Made by a program: the position numbers and the translations under genes
NCBI RefSeq assembly: GCF_004683905.1
Contig: NZ_CP038438.1
Coordinates: 5,890,001-5,954,000 of the forward strand
Reading direction: 5' to 3'
From: Pseudomonas fluorescens
GTDB taxonomy: Bacteria > Pseudomonadota > Gammaproteobacteria > Pseudomonadales > Pseudomonadaceae
DNA length: 64,000 nt
Notes under the pieces: model-generated
Databases searched by the model: none
The model's input: only the letters and a program-made list of their open reading frames with translations
Told to the model about the DNA's origin: nothing
In this document: positions 1 through 7,360 of the stretch, in pieces
Position numbering within the stretch: position 1 is the stretch's first letter
Layout: the number at the start of each line of letters is the position of its first letter

Positions 1-356
1 GTCTTGCCACCCGGAGCCGGCCAGTCGATGTGCTGACCGACCTTCAGGCCCAGCAGCGCGCTGCCGACCGGCGCGAGGATCGAGATCTTGCCTTCGTCGG
101 CGTTGGCATCCTTGGGGTAGACCAGCGTCAGGTGATAGTCCTTGCCGCTGCCTTCTTCGCGGCAGTGCACGCGGGAATTCATCGTCACGACATCGGCGGG
201 CACTTCATCGTGGCCGACCAGCGTATCGGCGCGGTCCAGTTCGGTTTGCAGCGCGATCACGCCCGGCGCAGCCTGGTCTTTCTCATTCAGGTTGTCGATC
301 AAGCGCTCCAGACGTTGCACGTCCAGACGGGTAAGAGTGATGGAAGGTGCGGTCAT
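1..356 (-). CDS. rnk: Rnk, regulator of nucleoside diphosphate kinase (3' part beyond window)
   Basis: The reverse strand from ATG 356 reads 118 codons without a stop and leaves the window at base 1. The end of a roughly 135-residue Rnk protein is therefore missing. Residues near 95-118 (SILAPVGSALLGLKVGQ, then DWPAPGGK) match the C-terminal GreA/GreB-like FKBP-type domain of Rnk. The N-terminal part is the short coiled region (RLDVQRLERLID). Rnk binds RNA polymerase in the secondary-channel family and affects nucleoside diphosphate kinase levels. AAGGAG lies about 14 nt before the ATG. The gene follows DUF1289 and cyaY on the same strand but is separated from them by a terminator-like leader. 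The identity is firm. Confidence 0.9.
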   Translation of the reverse strand, partial: MTAPSITLTRLDVQRLERLIDNLNEKDQAAPGVIALQTELDRADTLVGHDEVPADVVTMNSRVHCREEGSGKDYHLTLVYPKDANADEGKISILAPVGSALLGLKVGQHIDWPAPGGK

Positions 357-386
357 GATCCGGGCAGACTCCTTTCTTCTGCACAC

Positions 387-480
387 AAAAAAAGCAAAAC
401 CCCGCCAAAAAAGACGGGGTTTTCACCATGCCTCGATGGGTTGAGGCGTGTTCGGACACTATCACAGCTCAAAAAATATA
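387..480 (-). promoter_or_regulatory. rnk 5' leader with attenuator-like terminator
   Basis: On the minus strand a TATATT -10-like box (475-480) is followed by two small hairpins: GTGT/ACAC arms at 448-459 and GCCTC/GAGGC arms at 430-447. A strong terminator comes next, AAAACCCCGTC/GGCGGGGTTTT near 397-424, with a U run down to about 387. Only about 30 nt separate the U run from the rnk ATG, so there is no room for another promoter. rnk must be reached by read-through, which makes this an attenuator. A structured 'Rnk leader' RNA has been described for Pseudomonas, and this looks like an instance. The promoter assignment is inferred. Confidence 0.6.
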
Positions 481-513
481 CAAGCCACCCACTTTTGATC
501 TGGCAAGAACCCC

Positions 514-608
514 TGTGGCGAGGGGATTTATCCCCGATGGGTCGCGCAGCGGCCCCCAAGCTTCTGAGACTGCTGCGCAGTCTATCGGGGATAAATCCCC
601 TCACCACA
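514..608. repeat. REP doublet, GTGGCGAGGGGATTTATCCCC class
   Basis: Two inverted REP copies face each other: TGTGGCGAGGGGATTTATCC at the left and its complement ending in CCCTCACCACA at the right. The spacer holds the usual GCGCAGCGGCC / GCTGCGCAG internal palindrome. It starts 9 nt beyond the 3' end of the DUF1289 gene. The same class recurs at 48721-48814 and inside 41162-41308. Confidence 0.9.
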
Positions 609-616
609 AGGTCGAG

Positions 617-835
617 TCAAGTCAGGGCTTTTCGTGCGGCAGCCTGCTGGCAGATGATCCGACGGCGCTGATCGTCTGCCGAGCGCCATTCGCGAATATC
701 CTCGACATGGCGGAAGCAGCCGAGACAAACCTTCTGTTCATCCAGCCGGCATACGCCGCTGCACGGCGAAGGCACGGCCGGGCTGATGTTGCTGTAAAGC
801 GGCTTTGGCGGACGAACAGGTGCGCTATCAGTCAC
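617..835 (-). CDS. DUF1289 small cysteine-cluster protein
   Basis: This 72-residue protein has four cysteines in the DUF1289 pattern: PCSGVCRLD (Cys25, Cys29), VCLGC (Cys37, Cys40) and then a DIREW motif. The spacing suggests a metal or Fe-S site. Its function is not established in the family. I chose the GTG at 835 because it leaves a 5-nt-scale gap after the cyaY stop and has AAGG upstream. An in-frame GTG at 868 would add 11 residues and overlap cyaY by 29 nt. It sits directly downstream of cyaY on the same strand, so co-transcription is likely. A link to Fe-S biology is only suggested by that neighbour. Confidence 0.8.
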   Translation of the reverse strand: MTDSAPVRPPKPLYSNISPAVPSPCSGVCRLDEQKVCLGCFRHVEDIREWRSADDQRRRIICQQAAARKALT

Positions 836-839
836 GAAA

Positions 840-1172
840 TCACAGACCTTCGAAATCGAATTCGACACCGGCCTGCTGCTTGACGATGCGTTCGAGCATT
901 TCGCCCAATTGCTCTTCGCTCTTGTCGCACATCCAGCGCTCGCTCTCTTCGTCGTAGTCGAAGTGGAAACCGCCGGAGACCGCCGCCAACCACAGCTGGC
1001 GCAACGGCTCCTGACGACTGAAAATCAGCTGCGTGCCGTTTTCAAACTTCACAGTCAGTACACCGGCCGAGCTTTCCAGGTCGATATCCAGGTCGCTTTC
1101 GTCAAAGATGTCCTCCAGTTTTTCCTGGGTTTCATCGACCAGATCGTGGAAACGCGCTTCGGACAAACTCAT
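840..1172 (-). CDS. cyaY: CyaY, bacterial frataxin
   Basis: This is a 110-residue frataxin fold protein. It has the acidic first helix (ETQEKLEDIFDESDLDID), a beta-sheet segment (GVLTVKFENGTQLIFSRQEP) and the conserved QLWLAAVSGGFHFDY core with a Trp. It binds iron and modulates the IscS/IscU Fe-S assembly complex in the cytoplasm. Length is normal for CyaY. An upstream in-frame extension to 1280 is non-coding-like and lacks homology, so ATG 1172 is used. The gene is divergent from lppL. Confidence 0.95.
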   Translation of the reverse strand: MSLSEARFHDLVDETQEKLEDIFDESDLDIDLESSAGVLTVKFENGTQLIFSRQEPLRQLWLAAVSGGFHFDYDEESERWMCDKSEEQLGEMLERIVKQQAGVEFDFEGL

Positions 1173-1286
1173 TGTGGCAACCTCAAAAAATGTCTGATCA
1201 GGCTCAAGCGCCGCAAGATACGGACGCTGCCGGCCGATTGCAAAGATTAACGACCAAGCACCTGCCGGCACATCCAACACAACACT

Positions 1287-1376
1287 TGTGGGAGCGGGCT
1301 TGCTCGCGAAGGGGCCGGCACATCCAGCATTTTTCTCGACTGGACCGACGCCTTCGCGGGCAAGCCCGCTCCCACA
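1287..1376. repeat. REP doublet, GTGGGAGCGGGCTTGCTCGCG class
   Basis: The left copy is TGTGGGAGCGGGCTTGCTCG and the right copy is its near-complement ending CGCTCCCACA, with a 40-nt spacer. It lies between the divergent starts of cyaY and lppL. It is the only doublet in the window placed upstream of both flanking genes. Apart from this element and the lppL promoter-like site, the 316-nt stretch 1173-1488 shows nothing else. Confidence 0.9.
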
Positions 1377-1443
1377 GGGGTTTATGCGTATTCAGACAGC
1401 CCCGCCGGACGGGAACCCCCTCGCATAGGCAAGCTGCCGGGTG

Positions 1444-1459
1444 GCCGGTATACTCCGGC
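1444..1459 (+). promoter_or_regulatory. lppL -10 region inside a perfect inverted repeat
   Basis: TATACT (1449-1454) is flanked by GCCGG and CCGGC, giving a 16-bp inverted repeat 30 nt before the lppL ATG. TATACT is a good -10 match, but no convincing -35 hexamer is seen 17 nt upstream. The repeat could be an operator or a start-site hairpin. Confidence 0.4.
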
Positions 1460-1488
1460 GCAATTAACGCATTTTCAAGGATTTCGCC

Positions 1489-1662
1489 ATGAAGCGCCTG
1501 ATCTCTTCCCTTGCTGCGCTCGTCGCGGTTGCCTGCCTCGTTTCGGCCTGTGGTCAAAAAGGCCCGCTGTACCTGCCGGATGACGATCAGGACCCGGCCG
1601 AGCAAGCCCAGTCTTCGCAGAAGCAGCCGTCCAAAGCACACAAGCACGACGTTTACCAATAA
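1489..1662 (+). CDS. lppL: LptM/LppL small lipoprotein
   Basis: This is a 57-residue lipoprotein with a signal peptide and lipobox LVSAC (Cys21), followed by the family signature CGQKGPLYLP and a short polar tail. LptM proteins assist oxidative maturation of the LPS translocon LptD at the outer membrane. The lysA ATG begins 10 nt after the stop, so it heads the lysA-dapF operon, the usual Pseudomonas arrangement. Confidence 0.9.
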   Translation: MKRLISSLAALVAVACLVSACGQKGPLYLPDDDQDPAEQAQSSQKQPSKAHKHDVYQ

Positions 1663-1671
1663 GGGATCGCC

Positions 1672-2919
1672 ATGGACGCTTTTAACTACCGTGGCGGGGA
1701 GCTGTTCGCGGAAGGTGTGGCGCTGTCCGCCATCGCCGACCGCTTCGGCACGCCCACCTACGTCTACTCGCGTGCGCACATCGAAGCCCAGTATCTGGCC
1801 TACGCCGACGCGCTGGCCGGCATGCCGCACCTGGTCTGCTACGCCGTCAAGGCCAACTCCAACCTCGGGGTTCTGAATGTCCTGGCCCGTCTCGGCGCCG
1901 GTTTCGACATCGTTTCCCGTGGCGAGCTGGAACGTGTACTCGCCGCTGGCGGCAGCGCCGACAAAATCGTGTTCTCCGGCGTCGGCAAGACCCGTGACGA
2001 CATGCGTCGCGCGCTGGAAGTCGGCGTGCACTGCTTCAACGTCGAATCCACCGACGAGCTTGAACGCCTGCAAGTCGTGGCTGCCGAGCTGGGTGTTCGC
2101 GCACCGGTCTCGCTGCGCGTGAACCCGGACGTCGACGCCGGCACCCACCCTTACATTTCCACCGGTCTCAAAGAGAACAAGTTCGGCATCGCCATTGCCG
2201 ACGCCGAAGACGTGTACGTGCGTGCCGCGCACCTGCCGAACCTGGAAGTGATCGGTGTCGACTGCCACATCGGCTCGCAACTGACCACCCTGCCGCCGTT
2301 CCTCGATGCCCTCGACCGTCTGCTGGATCTGGTCGACCGCCTCGGCGACTGCGGCATCCACCTGCGCCACATCGATCTCGGTGGTGGCCTGGGCGTGCGT
2401 TATCGCGATGAAGAACCGCCGCTGGCAGGCGACTACATCAAGGCCGTGCGCAAGCGTCTGAACGGCCGTGACCTGGCGCTGGTGTTCGAACCGGGCCGCT
2501 TCATCGTCGCCAACGCTGGCGTGCTGCTGACTCAGGTCGAGTACCTCAAGCACACCGAACACAAGGATTTCGCCATCGTCGACGCGGCGATGAACGACCT
2601 GATCCGTCCGGCGCTGTATCAGGCCTGGATGGACGTCACTGCGATCAAACCGCGTGACTCCGCTGCGCGCAAATACGACATCGTCGGCCCGATCTGCGAA
2701 ACCGGCGATTTCCTCGCCAAGGATCGTGAGCTCGCGCTGGAAGAAGGCGACCTGCTGGCCGTGCATTCGGCCGGTGCCTACGGCTTCGTGATGAGTTCCA
2801 ACTACAACACCCGTGGCCGTGCCGCTGAAGTGTTGGTAGACGGTGATCAGGTTTTTGAAGTGCGCCGCCGCGAAACCGTGGCCGAGCTGTTTGCCGGCGA
2901 AAGCCTGCTGCCGGAGTAA
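1672..2919 (+). CDS. lysA: Diaminopimelate decarboxylase
   Basis: This 415-residue PLP enzyme converts meso-diaminopimelate to L-lysine, the last step of lysine synthesis. The PLP lysine is Lys60 in YAVKANSN. Other fold-type III marks are HIGSQ, the phosphate-binding GGGLGVRY, EPGRF, the catalytic cysteine region ICETGDFLAKDR, and GAYGFVMSSNYN near the C-terminus. The gene is 10 nt behind lppL and 3 nt ahead of dapF, whose product makes its substrate. Confidence 0.98.
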   Translation: MDAFNYRGGELFAEGVALSAIADRFGTPTYVYSRAHIEAQYLAYADALAGMPHLVCYAVKANSNLGVLNVLARLGAGFDIVSRGELERVLAAGGSADKIVFSGVGKTRDDMRRALEVGVHCFNVESTDELERLQVVAAELGVRAPVSLRVNPDVDAGTHPYISTGLKENKFGIAIADAEDVYVRAAHLPNLEVIGVDCHIGSQLTTLPPFLDALDRLLDLVDRLGDCGIHLRHIDLGGGLGVRYRDEEPPLAGDYIKAVRKRLNGRDLALVFEPGRFIVANAGVLLTQVEYLKHTEHKDFAIVDAAMNDLIRPALYQAWMDVTAIKPRDSAARKYDIVGPICETGDFLAKDRELALEEGDLLAVHSAGAYGFVMSSNYNTRGRAAEVLVDGDQVFEVRRRETVAELFAGESLLPE

Positions 2920-2922
2920 CCC

Positions 2923-3753
2923 ATGCTGCTGCGTTTTACCAAAATGCACGGCCTGGGCAATGACTTCATGGTTCTCGACCTGGTCAGCCAGCACGCGCAT
3001 ATTCAGCCCAAGCACGCCAAGCAATGGGGCGACCGGCACACCGGTATCGGTTTCGACCAATTGCTGATCGTCGAAGCGCCGAGCAATCCGGACGTGGATT
3101 TCCGTTACCGGATCTTCAACTCCGATGGCTCGGAAGTGGAACAGTGCGGCAACGGTGCACGCTGCTTCGCGCGCTTCGTGCTCGACAAACGTCTGACGGC
3201 CAAGCGGCAGATTCGCGTCGAGACCAAGGGCGGCATCATCGAGCTGGACGTGCGTAACGACGGCCAGATCGGGGTGAACATGGGCGCGCCGCGTCTGGTG
3301 CCGGCGGATATTCCGTTCGACGCACCGGCACAGGCCAGCAGCTATCAGCTGGAAGTCGACGGCACCACGGTCGAACTGGCCGCTGTGTCAATGGGCAACC
3401 CCCATGCGGTGCTGCGCGTACAGGACATCAACAATGCACCGGTGCATGAACTGGGGCCGAAAATCGAACACCATCCGCGCTTCCCGGCGCGGGTCAACGT
3501 CGGTTTCATCCAGGTCATCGACCGCAACCGCGCGCAGTTGCGCGTCTGGGAACGCGGGGCCGGGGAAACCCAGGCCTGCGGCACCGGCGCTTGCGCCGCG
3601 GCTGTCGCGGCCATCAGCCAGGGGTGGATGGATTCGCCGCTGTTGATCGACCTGCCCGGCGGGCGTCTGTCCATTGAATGGGCAGGCCCTGGCCACCCGG
3701 TGCTGATGACCGGCCCGGCAGTGCGTGTATACGAAGGACAAGTGCGTCTTTGA
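2923..3753 (+). CDS. dapF: Diaminopimelate epimerase
   Basis: This 276-residue, PLP-independent racemase interconverts LL- and meso-diaminopimelate. The two catalytic cysteines are visible: Cys75 in EQCGNGARC and Cys219 in QACGTGACA. The N-terminal KMHGLGNDF signature is intact. It follows lysA by 3 nt and precedes the DUF484 gene by 13 nt, so it supplies substrate for both lysine and peptidoglycan synthesis from one operon. Confidence 0.98.
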   Translation: MLLRFTKMHGLGNDFMVLDLVSQHAHIQPKHAKQWGDRHTGIGFDQLLIVEAPSNPDVDFRYRIFNSDGSEVEQCGNGARCFARFVLDKRLTAKRQIRVETKGGIIELDVRNDGQIGVNMGAPRLVPADIPFDAPAQASSYQLEVDGTTVELAAVSMGNPHAVLRVQDINNAPVHELGPKIEHHPRFPARVNVGFIQVIDRNRAQLRVWERGAGETQACGTGACAAAVAAISQGWMDSPLLIDLPGGRLSIEWAGPGHPVLMTGPAVRVYEGQVRL

Positions 3754-3766
3754 GTGAGCAGAAGCC

Positions 3767-4492
3767 ATGACCGATAAGCCTCAGGTACCCGCCCGACAGT
3801 CCGACGAATCAGCGTCCGAGAGCCTGGAGGCGGCAGCGGTTGCCGCATACCTGGAGGCTCATCCGGACTTCTTCGTCGAGCACGAAGAACTGCTGCCTGC
3901 GATGCGCATTCCCCACCAGCGCGGTGACACCGTTTCGCTGGTCGAACGGCAGATGAGCATCCTGCGCGACCGCAACATCGAGATGCGTCATCGTCTCTCG
4001 CAGTTGATGGACGTCGCCCGCGACAATGACCGGCTGTTCGACAAGACCCGTCGCCTGATTCTGTCGCTGATGGACGCGGCCAGTCTGGAAGACGTGGTGA
4101 TCAGCGTCGAAGACAGCCTGCGCCAGGACTTTCAGGTGCCCTTTGTCAGCCTGATCCTGCTCGGCGACAACCCGGCACCGGTTGGCCGCTGGGTGACTCA
4201 TGCCGACGCGCAAACCGCGATCGGCGGTCTGCTCACCGAAGGCAAGAGCGTCAGCGGCACTCTGCGAGAACATGAGCTGGACTTCCTGTTCGGCGAAGAA
4301 CAGCGCAAGCAGATCGGCTCCACCGCGGTGGTCGCGGTCAGCCATCAAGGCATCCACGGCATTCTGGCGATCGCCAGCCGTGATCCGCAGCACTACAAGA
4401 GTTCGGTGGGCACGCTGTTCCTCAGCTACATCGCTGAAGTCATGGGTCGCGTGCTGCCACGGGTCAACAGCTCCCTGCGCTCGGTACGCTGA
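3767..4492 (+). CDS. DUF484 family GAF-like protein
   Basis: This 241-residue protein has the DUF484 beginning (VAAYLEAHPDFFVEHEELL), a coiled linker (VERQMSILRDRNIEMRHRL) and a GAF-like C-terminal domain from about residue 95. The role is unknown. The family is almost always encoded between dapF and xerC in gamma-proteobacteria. The stop is 2 nt before the xerC ATG, which suggests translational coupling. Confidence 0.9.
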   Translation: MTDKPQVPARQSDESASESLEAAAVAAYLEAHPDFFVEHEELLPAMRIPHQRGDTVSLVERQMSILRDRNIEMRHRLSQLMDVARDNDRLFDKTRRLILSLMDAASLEDVVISVEDSLRQDFQVPFVSLILLGDNPAPVGRWVTHADAQTAIGGLLTEGKSVSGTLREHELDFLFGEEQRKQIGSTAVVAVSHQGIHGILAIASRDPQHYKSSVGTLFLSYIAEVMGRVLPRVNSSLRSVR

Positions 4493-4494
4493 GC

Positions 4495-5394
4495 ATGGAA
4501 CGACAACTGGACGCTTACTGCGAACACCTGCGCAGTGAGCGACAGGTGTCGCCGCACACCCTGTCGGCCTACCGCCGCGACCTCGATAAAGTCCTCGGCT
4601 GGTGCCTCAAGCAGAACATTGGCAGTTGGGCGGCGCTGGATATTCAGCGTCTGCGCAGCCTGATCGCCCGCCTGCATGCGCAGGGGCAGTCGTCACGCAG
4701 TCTCGCCCGATTGCTTTCGGCGGTGCGCGGGCTCTATCACTACCTCAATCGCGAAGGCCTGTGCGACCACGACCCGGCCACCGGACTGGCGCCGCCGAAA
4801 GGCGAACGGCGCCTGCCGAAAACCCTCGACACCGACCGTGCGCTGCAACTGCTTGAGGGTGCGGTCGAGGACGATTTTCTCGCCCGTCGTGATCAGGCGA
4901 TTCTCGAATTGTTCTATTCCTCGGGCCTGCGCCTGTCCGAGCTGACCGGGCTCAATCTCGATCAGCTGGATCTGGCCGACGGCATGGTTCAGGTGCTCGG
5001 CAAGGGCAGCAAGACCCGCCTGCTGCCGGTCGGCAAAAAGGCCCGCGAAGCACTGGAGCAATGGCTGCCGCTGCGAGCCATGACCAACCCGGCCGACGAC
5101 GCCGTATTCGTCAGCCAACAAGGTCGGCGCCTCGGCCCACGGGCGATTCAGGTGCGAGTAAAACTGGCCGGCGAGCGCGAACTGGGGCAGAACCTGCACC
5201 CGCACATGCTGCGGCATTCCTTTGCCAGCCACTTGCTGGAATCCTCGCAGGACCTGCGCGCGGTGCAGGAACTGCTCGGCCACTCGGACATCAAGACCAC
5301 GCAGATCTACACCCACCTGGACTTCCAGCACCTGGCGGCGGTCTATGACAGCGCCCACCCACGGGCCAAACGCAGCAAAGGCGACGATTCATGA
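4495..5394 (+). CDS. xerC: Tyrosine recombinase XerC
   Basis: This 299-residue site-specific recombinase acts with XerD at dif to resolve chromosome dimers. An N-terminal SAM-like core-binding domain (1-90) is followed by the catalytic domain. The full catalytic set is present: Arg146 (SGLRLSEL), Lys170 (GKGSK), His237 and Arg240 (HMLRH), His263 (LGHSD) and Tyr272 (IYTH). In P. aeruginosa the same locus is called sss. It overlaps the following HAD gene by 4 nt (ATGA). Confidence 0.97.
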   Translation: MERQLDAYCEHLRSERQVSPHTLSAYRRDLDKVLGWCLKQNIGSWAALDIQRLRSLIARLHAQGQSSRSLARLLSAVRGLYHYLNREGLCDHDPATGLAPPKGERRLPKTLDTDRALQLLEGAVEDDFLARRDQAILELFYSSGLRLSELTGLNLDQLDLADGMVQVLGKGSKTRLLPVGKKAREALEQWLPLRAMTNPADDAVFVSQQGRRLGPRAIQVRVKLAGERELGQNLHPHMLRHSFASHLLESSQDLRAVQELLGHSDIKTTQIYTHLDFQHLAAVYDSAHPRAKRSKGDDS

Positions 5395-6098
5395 ACATCC
5401 AGTTGATCACCTTCGACCTCGACGACACCCTGTGGGACACCGCCCCGGTGATCGTCAGCGCCGAAGCGGTATTGCGCCAATGGCTGAGCGAACACGCGCC
5501 GAATCTGGGCGCAGTGCCGGTGGAGCATTTGTGGGGGATTCGTGAGCGGGTGCTGGCCAGCGAACCGGGCCTCAAGCACCGCATCAGTGCGTTACGTCGG
5601 CGGGTGCTGTTCCACGCACTGGAGGAAGCCGGGTACGCCCACGGCGAAGCTGCGGATCTGGCCGACAAAAGCTTTGAAGTATTCCTGCATGCGCGGCATC
5701 AGATCGAGGTGTTCCCGGAGGTCGAACCGACCCTGGAAATCCTTGCCAACCATTACGCACTCGGCGTGGTCACCAACGGCAACGCCGACGTGCGTCGGCT
5801 GGGCCTGGCGGATTACTTCAAGTTTGCCTTGTGCGCCGAAGATATCGGCATCGCCAAGCCGGATGTGCGGCTGTTTCACGAGGCGTTGCAGCGTGGTGAT
5901 GCCACAGCCGAAACCGCCGTACATATCGGCGATCATCCCGGCGATGACATTGCCGGGGCGCAACAAGCGGGCATGCGTGCCGTCTGGTTCAACCCGACGG
6001 GCAAGGTCTGGGAAGCCGAGCGGCTGCCGGATGCCGAGATTCGCAGCCTGACTGATTTGCCGGCGGTGCTGGCGCGCTGGAATGCCCTCTCGAACTGA
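5391..6098 (+). CDS. HAD-IA family hydrolase
   Basis: This is a 235-residue haloacid dehalogenase-type phosphatase. Motif I is DLDDTLWD (nucleophile Asp9, acid Asp11), motif II is VVTNGNAD, motif III is the Lys in IAKPDVRLF, and motif IV is HIGDHPGDD. A helical cap lies between motifs I and II. The substrate cannot be told from sequence; the best-known neighbours in this position are YigB-like FMN/phosphosugar phosphatases. Its start overlaps the xerC stop, as the last gene of the lppL-lysA operon. Confidence 0.9.
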   Translation: MNIQLITFDLDDTLWDTAPVIVSAEAVLRQWLSEHAPNLGAVPVEHLWGIRERVLASEPGLKHRISALRRRVLFHALEEAGYAHGEAADLADKSFEVFLHARHQIEVFPEVEPTLEILANHYALGVVTNGNADVRRLGLADYFKFALCAEDIGIAKPDVRLFHEALQRGDATAETAVHIGDHPGDDIAGAQQAGMRAVWFNPTGKVWEAERLPDAEIRSLTDLPAVLARWNALSN

Positions 6099-6110
6099 TC
6101 CACTATCCCC

Positions 6111-6200
6111 TGTGGGAGCGGGCTTGCTCGCGAAGAGGCCGTGTCAGTCGACATACAATTTGAATGACACACCGCTTTCGCGAGCAAGCCCGCTCCCACA
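6111..6200. repeat. REP doublet, GTGGGAGCGGGCTTGCTCGCG class
   Basis: Inward-facing copies TGTGGGAGCGGGCTTGCTCG and CGAGCAAGCCCGCTCCCACA have a 46-nt spacer. It sits between the convergent HAD gene and sutA, next to a terminator. Confidence 0.93.
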
Positions 6201-6240
6201 GGGGATTGCGTGTATCCATGACCTCTTTGTTTCAGGCATG

Positions 6241-6270
6241 AAAAAGCCCGCAGCGACGGCGGGCTTTTTC
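6241..6270. terminator. Bidirectional terminator, HAD gene / sutA
   Basis: AAAAAGCCCGC and GCGGGCTTTTT form a GC stem with A and U tracts on opposite sides. It can therefore stop both the + strand operon and sutA. Confidence 0.9.
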
Positions 6271-6289
6271 AGCAAGCAGGTAGCACGCC

Positions 6290-6616
6290 TCAGATAGGGC
6301 GGCTGCCGTACTTGTTATCCGGCTTCTTGGGCGGATCGGCGACCACGTTGGCCTCCACTTCCTGCACCTTGCCGCCGCGCGCAAGGAATTCTTCCATGGC
6401 CTTGGCCAGGGCGTCGCGCTCCTTGTTCTTGGCTTCGATGCTCGGCAACTCGTCGATCGACACCGCAGCCTTGGCTTTGCCTTTGGCAGCCGGGGCCGGC
6501 GTATCGTCACCGCCATCGTCGTCAGCAACGTCTTCCGCTGCTGCTTCCAGGCCTTCCTCGGCCTCGTCTTCGTCGCCTACTTCGAGGTCGTCGTTTTCCA
6601 GATCATCGTCGCTCAT
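6290..6616 (-). CDS. sutA: SutA, RNA polymerase-binding survival regulator
   Basis: This 108-residue protein starts with a very acidic, probably disordered region (residues 1-40, rich in Asp/Glu). It continues with a Pro/Ala/Lys stretch and a conserved C-terminal part (ERDALAKAMEEFLARGGKVQ, then PPKKPDNKYGSRPI). This matches the Pseudomonas protein SutA, which binds RNA polymerase and shifts expression during slow growth. The gene is monocistronic, with its own terminator at 6241-6270. Identification rests on the recognisable C-terminus and acidic tail. Confidence 0.85.
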   Translation of the reverse strand: MSDDDLENDDLEVGDEDEAEEGLEAAAEDVADDDGGDDTPAPAAKGKAKAAVSIDELPSIEAKNKERDALAKAMEEFLARGGKVQEVEANVVADPPKKPDNKYGSRPI

Positions 6617-6718
6617 GTTCTACCTCATGACTTGCGAAAAGCAGATTAGTTATAGACCAGCTTTGGCGACTGTCGAAAGTCGCCGGAAAAAAATCGGTAA
6701 CCGCGGGTGACCAACGGT

Positions 6719-7144
6719 TTACGCCCCTTCACCGTGCAGGGTGGCGAGGACTTTACGGGCACCGCCATGATCACGGTGCTCGCCCAGATAAACACCTTGC
6801 CAGGTCCCCAGAGCCAGTCGCCCTGCCGAAACCGGCAGACTGATCTGACAGCCAAGTACGCTGGCCTTGAAGTGCGCCGGGAGGTCGTCCAGGCCTTCGT
6901 CGTTATGCTCATAGCCGTCTGTTCCTTGTGGGATCAGACGATTGAAAAATCGTTCGAAGTCGCGACGGACCGCCGGATCGGCGTTCTCGTTGATGGTCAA
7001 CGACGCCGAGGTATGCTGCAGCCACAAATGCAACAGACCGACCCGGCACGCCTTGAGTTCAGGCAGGCCGGCGAGTAACTCGTCCGTTACCAGATGAAAG
7101 CCCCGGGGCCGTGCCCGCAGGGTTATCAGAGTCTGTTGCCACAT
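6719..7144 (-). CDS. yjbQ: YjbQ family protein (UPF0047)
   Basis: This is a 141-residue protein of the secondary thiamine-phosphate synthase/YjbQ family. The conserved GLLHLWLQHTSASLTINENAD and the EHNDEG...HFKASVLG segments carry the His/Asp/Glu site of the fold. The family has weak thiamine-phosphate synthase activity, but the physiological role is unclear. ATG 7144 gives the canonical start MWQQTLITL. An upstream in-frame extension to 7171 lacks family similarity. Confidence 0.9.
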   Translation of the reverse strand: MWQQTLITLRARPRGFHLVTDELLAGLPELKACRVGLLHLWLQHTSASLTINENADPAVRRDFERFFNRLIPQGTDGYEHNDEGLDDLPAHFKASVLGCQISLPVSAGRLALGTWQGVYLGEHRDHGGARKVLATLHGEGA

Positions 7145-7314
7145 ACAGTTCTCCGCACGTTCGGGGCGCATTCTAGCGCGCTCTGGGAAAAAACAAAGGC
7201 CCTAATATTCCTGCAATGATGTAAGCCATTGGCCGCAGAAAAACGCTTGTCGTAAACACGACCAAAGCCGTACGAAAAATCCTTTCAGCCACTACCTGAA
7301 TGACAAATTCCAGA

Positions 7315-7340
7315 CAAAAAAATGCCCGGCAAGCCGGGCA
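7315..7340 (-). terminator. amtB terminator
   Basis: On the minus strand TGCCCGGC-tt-GCCGGGCA is followed by seven T. It begins about 20 nt past the amtB stop. Confidence 0.9.
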
Positions 7341-7360
7341 AGTTTTTTCGATGCGCGTAC

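Noticed and set aside
1204..3060. A 618-codon reverse-strand frame opposite lysA
   Set aside because: It is antisense to lysA and dapF, has no ribosome site or family similarity, and arises from the GC-rich codon bias of lysA.
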